Origin: Streptomyces sp. PTY087I2
GTDB lineage: Bacteria > Actinomycetota > Actinomycetes > Streptomycetales > Streptomycetaceae
Assembly: GCF_001687325.1 (NCBI RefSeq)
Contig: NZ_LZRD01000002.1
Coordinates: 310,001 to 374,000, forward strand
Reading direction: 5' to 3'
DNA length: 64,000 nt
The translations under genes and the position numbers were made by a program. Below are positions 60,377 to 64,000 of the stretch, in pieces. The notes beneath the pieces were generated by a model. That model searched no databases and had not been told where the DNA came from. It was given only the letters and a program-made list of their open reading frames with translations. Positions within the stretch are counted from its first letter, which is position 1. Each line of letters starts with the position of its first letter.

Positions 60377-61273
60377 TCAGCCCTGGTGTGTTTCTCCGAA
60401 CTCGGCCGCAACGTACTCCCGCGAGGGGAACATGAGCGGCTTGACGCGCACACCGGATGCATGTACCTCATCCAAGGTGTCCAGAGTCAGTCCACATGTG
60501 AAGCACTTGAGGGATCGGGGAACCATCAAGAGCGCGTTGGGCGACTCAGCTTGTTCGTCGAAGAAGACCGAGGCTTTGCTTGTGCACGCGGGACAGTCGG
60601 TTCCCACAAGACGTAGGACAACCCTTCGACCATCATCAAGCGTGACAGGGAGTTCCTCGTTGTACGGGGACATCTGAGCCCGCACGATGAGATCCCTGGC
60701 CTCGTCAGGGAGGCCCTCGAAGCGATCGTTGAACCTGTGGAGTGCCTGGCTGATGCGGACCTGCACGTCGCGATGGACCTTGGATGCGGCCTGGTCGATC
60801 GCCACGCGTGCGGACTCGGTCCACCGCTCCCAGAAGGAGTTCAGGGGCTGATCCAATTCCTCATGGAGGGCTGCAACGGCTGCCGCAAGCGTCGAGAGCA
60901 ATCCCTTGGCCTGGTTGCCAGTCGAGGCGTGGGCGACGCCGTTGCGCAGGTCGATCAGGAGGTCCAACGTCCGGTCGACGGGGAGGACATTCAGCGTGCG
61001 TAGGCGGGCGATGGCCTCTGCGGCGCCGATCGTGCGGACCTTGCTGGCGACGCGATGTCCGCCGAGATGAAACAGCATCTCCGCGCTGCCCTTCATCTCC
61101 GCGATGTAGATCGGGTTCTTTGAGACCAGGACGGCCTTACATAGGCGCTCTACAGAAACTCCGGCATGGAGGGCGAATTCGTCGTATTCTCCTCGCGCAT
61201 GGTCGTCCATGGCCTTGTGCGCTGACTTCTTTGCGCCGGCCCAGAAGCTCTCGAAGGTGAGGGAATCGTCCAT
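60377..61273 (-). CDS. HEPN-like protein with C-terminal zinc ribbon
   Basis: A 298-residue protein. The N-terminal helical half contains LIDLRNGVAHAS, where Arg110 and His115 form an Rx4H motif of the HEPN ribonuclease/nucleotidyltransferase-binding fold. The C-terminal part has a four-cysteine zinc ribbon (CPAC near 237 and CFTCGLTLD near 270). HEPN proteins often cut RNA in toxin-antitoxin, CRISPR and abortive-infection systems; others are only binding domains, and the short Rx4H alone does not prove RNase activity. ATG 61273 lacks a good ribosome site. It lies in the accessory region behind the frameshifted HNH gene. Confidence 0.65.
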   Translation of the reverse strand: MDDSLTFESFWAGAKKSAHKAMDDHARGEYDEFALHAGVSVERLCKAVLVSKNPIYIAEMKGSAEMLFHLGGHRVASKVRTIGAAEAIARLRTLNVLPVDRTLDLLIDLRNGVAHASTGNQAKGLLSTLAAAVAALHEELDQPLNSFWERWTESARVAIDQAASKVHRDVQVRISQALHRFNDRFEGLPDEARDLIVRAQMSPYNEELPVTLDDGRRVVLRLVGTDCPACTSKASVFFDEQAESPNALLMVPRSLKCFTCGLTLDTLDEVHASGVRVKPLMFPSREYVAAEFGETHQG

Positions 61274-61479
61274 AGGAGGACGATAACGGCCGATGCACTA
61301 CAGGGGCGATCGAGTTCCGGAAGCCCCCGCCGGTCTGGTCGACCCTCGTTTTGGCACGTGTGGTGCTGGAGAGTTGCCTGTTCGTCGACTACCTCTGAAG
61401 ATCCCTCGGATCTCTGGCACGCTTCGGCTGGCAGGTCCGCGAACTCACCCTCGGCCGAGCAACACAGGACGGACCCGCG

Positions 61480-63236
61480 TTACCACTCGTTGCTGTTGCC
61501 CTCGGCGATCCGCAGGATCTGGCTGGCGAGTCGCTGCACCACGTCGCTGTATCGCTCGCTGCCAAACTCGTCGGCCGCAGAGACCGCTGGGAACATCTGC
61601 TTGATGAGATCTGCGACCAACCCCGCAGGGAACCAATCCGGCAATTCCGAGATTCGCTGGAATGTCCGAGTTGCATCGGTTCCGTCACGGCTGAAGGTCT
61701 CACCCCACTGCCCCATCGCTTCGATCATCGCCGGCAGCAGGTCTGGGTTTCCCTCAAGTGCTGTCTCCAGGGTCTCTCGAACTCTCCGCCGTGGCTGGCA
61801 CCCGCAGTCCATGCAAGCAGCCGTCGTGCGTAATTGCTGTTGTCCGCCCAGGCAGTGGGAGCCTTCCAGTCTTCAGCCAGCAGGAGTTTCGTGGCTTCGG
61901 CGGCTGCCGCATCCTGCAGTTCCTCGCGACCCTGCTGTTTCGCGATGGTGCCGAGATGCTGGAGCAGAACAACCGAGGCAGCCAGAGGCGTCTGCTCGCT
62001 GGCCTGACGAATGAGGGCACGGTAGGTGGTCTCGTCGGCATTGCGGGCCACAGTCGCCGCACGCCGGGCCGTAACGTCTAGCCCCATCGCCGTCAGCGAT
62101 GGCACGGGGGGAAGAGCGTTCGCCAAAGGCAGCGCCTCGATCAGGCGTGCGTACAGCGCCGCGTCGTAGTCACGGTGCTTCACCCGGCCCCAGGGGCCTG
62201 CCGATTCCAGTAGTTCCCAGTGCTCCCGCACCGCACGCTGTTGGTCTGTTTCGACCGGTCCAGAGACGGCGAGGGTCGGCTCGGGCGGGGAGACTGTCCG
62301 GTCCCCTCGCCAGGCGGCGCTCAGGGCCGCTGAGGCGCGCTGCAGCTCGGCGACCGCGTCCGGCCATGCCTGGTCGTCCTCGGACGGCGGCCGTCCTGGC
62401 CATCGATCTGCTGCGGCAATCAGTTCTTCGACCCGTCGTTCCACCCAGTCGCACCACGGCCCGAGACTCTGGTCGGCGGCAGATACGGCGTGGAGCTCGG
62501 CAACGACCTCTACGGCCAAGGGTTCTAGTTCGGCCTGGCTCGCGGCGAGAGCTCCATTCAGCGCATCCTCGTAGGGCTTGGTCTCTGCCCTGGACGGCTC
62601 GACGGTCAGGCGGTCCCCATCCAGATCGAAGACGGGCATCGTCCTGTTCATGTGGAGACGCAATGCCTGCCAATCCTGAGCCGCTTGATGCGCGAGGCGA
62701 CGTCGCTGGCGACCGACGCTCACCATCTTCCCTACCGCCCGGGCCGCCGCCACGACCGTCGTCGCACTGGCCGTGGCGACGCTCAGCGGAAGCGGGTCGA
62801 AGGAGAGCACGGAGGCTTCCGCGACTTCATCGTTGTTCAGGTGCCACGACCGCTGAATCTGGTCGTGCTCGGCCAGTTGCGCCGCCTTCCACTCCTGCAG
62901 CATCTCCGGAGGGAACCGGGCGGCGTTTTCATCGATCTCATACGAGTGCTCGATGCATAGCAGGAGCAGGTTCTCCCCGCTGCGGTTCACCTCGTCTGAC
63001 ATGCCGGCGTTCCATCGGGGGCCACCCTCCCTGCGAGCGTGGATGTGCGCGACGCGGCTGTTGAGGGTCCGATCGCCGGTCTCGTTGTCCAACCGGAACA
63101 AGGGGCGCTGACAGTCCGGCTTGCCGCAGCGGAAAGCGGTTCCGTACAGCTGTTTCACTGTTGCGTCTGTCGGCGCGGGATGTTCTACCGGGCGACGATT
63201 CGGGTTCCCACCTGTCACCGAGGCATTGTGCCCCAT
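61480..63236 (-). pseudogene. HNH-endonuclease-domain protein, frameshifted near its 3' end
   Basis: Starting at ATG 63236 (GTG 63218 is an alternative), the N-terminal 125 residues form an HNH domain: CGKPDC (Cys37, Cys42), VAHIHARREGGPRW (His64), NLLLLCIEHSYEID (Asn89, His97). A possible hydrophobic segment follows (LSVATASATTVVAAARAVG, about 150-168) and then a long helical part. The frame ends at 61725, but the neighbouring frame continues VRETLETALEGNPDLLPAMI to a stop at 61480, so the gene is shifted once at about 61780-61795. It may be a real inactivation or a base-call error. The role is probably DNA cleavage in a defence setting. Confidence 0.7.
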
Positions 63237-63330
63237 GTGGCGACGGGCAGCGGCAACTTCCGCGCACCAAGCCCTTGGCTCGGTATGCAGACACGGCCAG
63301 CGTCTCACGTGCAGTTCATTGAGAGTGCGG

Positions 63331-63368
63331 CCTGGGGTGGGGCAGGCGGGTGCCTGCCCCACCCCAGG
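63331..63368 (-). terminator. Strong terminator between the unknown gene and the HNH gene
   Basis: A perfect 17-bp stem (63331-63347, starting CCTGGGGTGGGG, with 63352-63368) and a 4-base loop. It begins 8 bp after the stop codon at 63376, so the two minus-strand genes are separate transcription units. Confidence 0.82.
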
Positions 63369-63375
63369 TACGTGA

Positions 63376-63990
63376 TCACTGATGCTTTGACTGGCTGAGC
63401 GAGGCTGTTGCGGCTCGGTCGAAGGGCAGGTCCTTCAAGGGAAGTAGGTGTTTCGTCAACTCTGGCACCGCCTTCGCCAGGCAGTCCATGGCAATTCCCA
63501 GGGCCTGTCGGTGCTCTCGCGCGAAGAGGTGATCGAACGCCGGCGCCTTCCAAGCGTCGCCGCCGAGTAGGGCGTCGAAAACCGCCAGGTCGATGGTCTG
63601 CGGCAGCTGGCGGGCGATTGGACTTCGGCGTCGCAGACGTTCGGCGAGGTCCATGAAGTTGACCAGCCACACTGGTGTCTGTGACATCGCGTCGCGGACG
63701 GAGGGGACAGGGCGCTCAATCGCGGGTGCACCTGCCGACCGGTACGCCTGATGAATGGTTACGAGCTCCTCACGGAGCAAGGCGTCGGCCATCTCCGCCA
63801 CTCGCAAGATCTGGCGGTCGTGAGGATCTCCGGTGTTCAGCCCCTGCTCGATCTCTCGTCGCGTCCCCTCGGACCCCACCGTGTCGGTCCGGCCGCCGGC
63901 GCGTAGGGCTGCGGATACCAGCGCTTGGAGAACGTGACCGGCCAACAGCTTGGCCAAAGGGTTGGGTAGAACTGTCCCGGTGCGTGTCAC
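63376..63990 (-). CDS. Hypothetical protein (N terminus possibly beyond the right edge)
   Basis: A helical, soluble protein of at least 204 residues without motifs I recognise: LLAGHVLQALVSAALRAGG near the start, RQILRVAEMADALLREELV in the middle, PVWLVNFMDLAERLRRR and a basic-to-serine tail. GTG 63990 is ten bases from the window edge and the frame stays open upstream, so the true start may lie outside. It is closed by a strong hairpin. Confidence 0.55.
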   Translation of the reverse strand: MTRTGTVLPNPLAKLLAGHVLQALVSAALRAGGRTDTVGSEGTRREIEQGLNTGDPHDRQILRVAEMADALLREELVTIHQAYRSAGAPAIERPVPSVRDAMSQTPVWLVNFMDLAERLRRRSPIARQLPQTIDLAVFDALLGGDAWKAPAFDHLFAREHRQALGIAMDCLAKAVPELTKHLLPLKDLPFDRAATASLSQSKHQ

Positions 63991-64000
63991 CTCGTTCAGG

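Noticed and set aside
41341-64000. Prophage or integrative element as explanation of the right-hand region
   Set aside because: No integrase, structural phage genes, conjugation genes or tRNA-type attachment site were seen; only dead IS copies and the repeated MBL 3' ends.

Overview
The window is 64 kb of high-GC actinobacterial chromosome. Gene content, GTG starts, tight GTGA/ATGA overlaps and near-universal G/C in third codon positions point to Streptomyces. Gene order from about 1 to 30 kb matches what I recall of the S. coelicolor SCO67xx region (tex, idi, CDP-alcohol/ABC cluster, hopanoid cluster, LysM/M23 peptidase); that match is from memory, not from a search.

Layout. 1-8.9 kb: housekeeping and metabolic genes (tex, SCO6745-like, enoyl-CoA hydratase, HdeD-like, RsbW-like kinase, idi, GNAT, CDF transporter, galE). 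9.1-16.2 kb: one tightly coupled operon that looks able to make and export a CDP-alcohol-derived lipid or glycopolymer (two CDP-alcohol phosphatidyltransferases, a nucleotidyltransferase, a glycerol-1-phosphate-dehydrogenase-like enzyme, a GT2 glycosyltransferase, an ABC-2 exporter pair). 16.6-26.3 kb: a complete hopanoid operon (hpnC-hpnD-hpnE-prenyl synthase-shc-hpnG-hpnH-hpnO), followed by an XRE-cupin regulator with its own tandem operator. The extra ispG and dxs genes that I recall between hpnH and hpnO in S. coelicolor are absent. 27-30.6 kb: a small membrane protein, a tyrosine phosphatase, a c-di-AMP (ydaO-type) riboswitch in front of a LysM/M23 peptidase, and an SGNH hydrolase. 30.6-36.8 kb: the uncharacterised STM4011-STM4015 operon (two radical SAM enzymes, a phosphatase/sulfatase-fold hydrolase, an ATP-grasp-like protein, and two leucine-rich-repeat paralogues ending in the same residues). 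37-41.3 kb: a DUF6745 pair, a TetR regulator, an F420-type oxidoreductase and an MBL-fold hydrolase with a 66-residue partner.

From 41.4 kb to the right edge the sequence becomes an accessory island: relaxed codon use, dead IS5 and IS256 copies, frameshifted genes and many conflict-type proteins. Diverged copies of the 3' end of the MBL hydrolase plus its 66-residue partner recur at 58.05 and 59.84 kb, so they bracket two cassettes (41.4-58.0 and 58.6-59.8 kb). The large cassette holds three NLR/STAND-like NTPases. One (49.1-53.4 kb) carries an N-terminal 16-residue glycine-rich motif that occurs twice more in the tail of a small two-helix membrane protein encoded directly downstream. This looks like a sensor/effector pair joined by a shared homotypic (amyloid-like) motif and is my main candidate for an undescribed system. 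A second NTPase (54.0-57.7 kb) joins a PD-(D/E)XK-like domain to NB-ARC and helical repeats. The third (43.5-47.3 kb) is frameshifted. Further right are a HEAT-repeat protein, a HEPN-like/zinc-ribbon protein, a frameshifted HNH protein and an unknown protein.

I saw no tRNA, rRNA, CRISPR array, integrase or clear att site.
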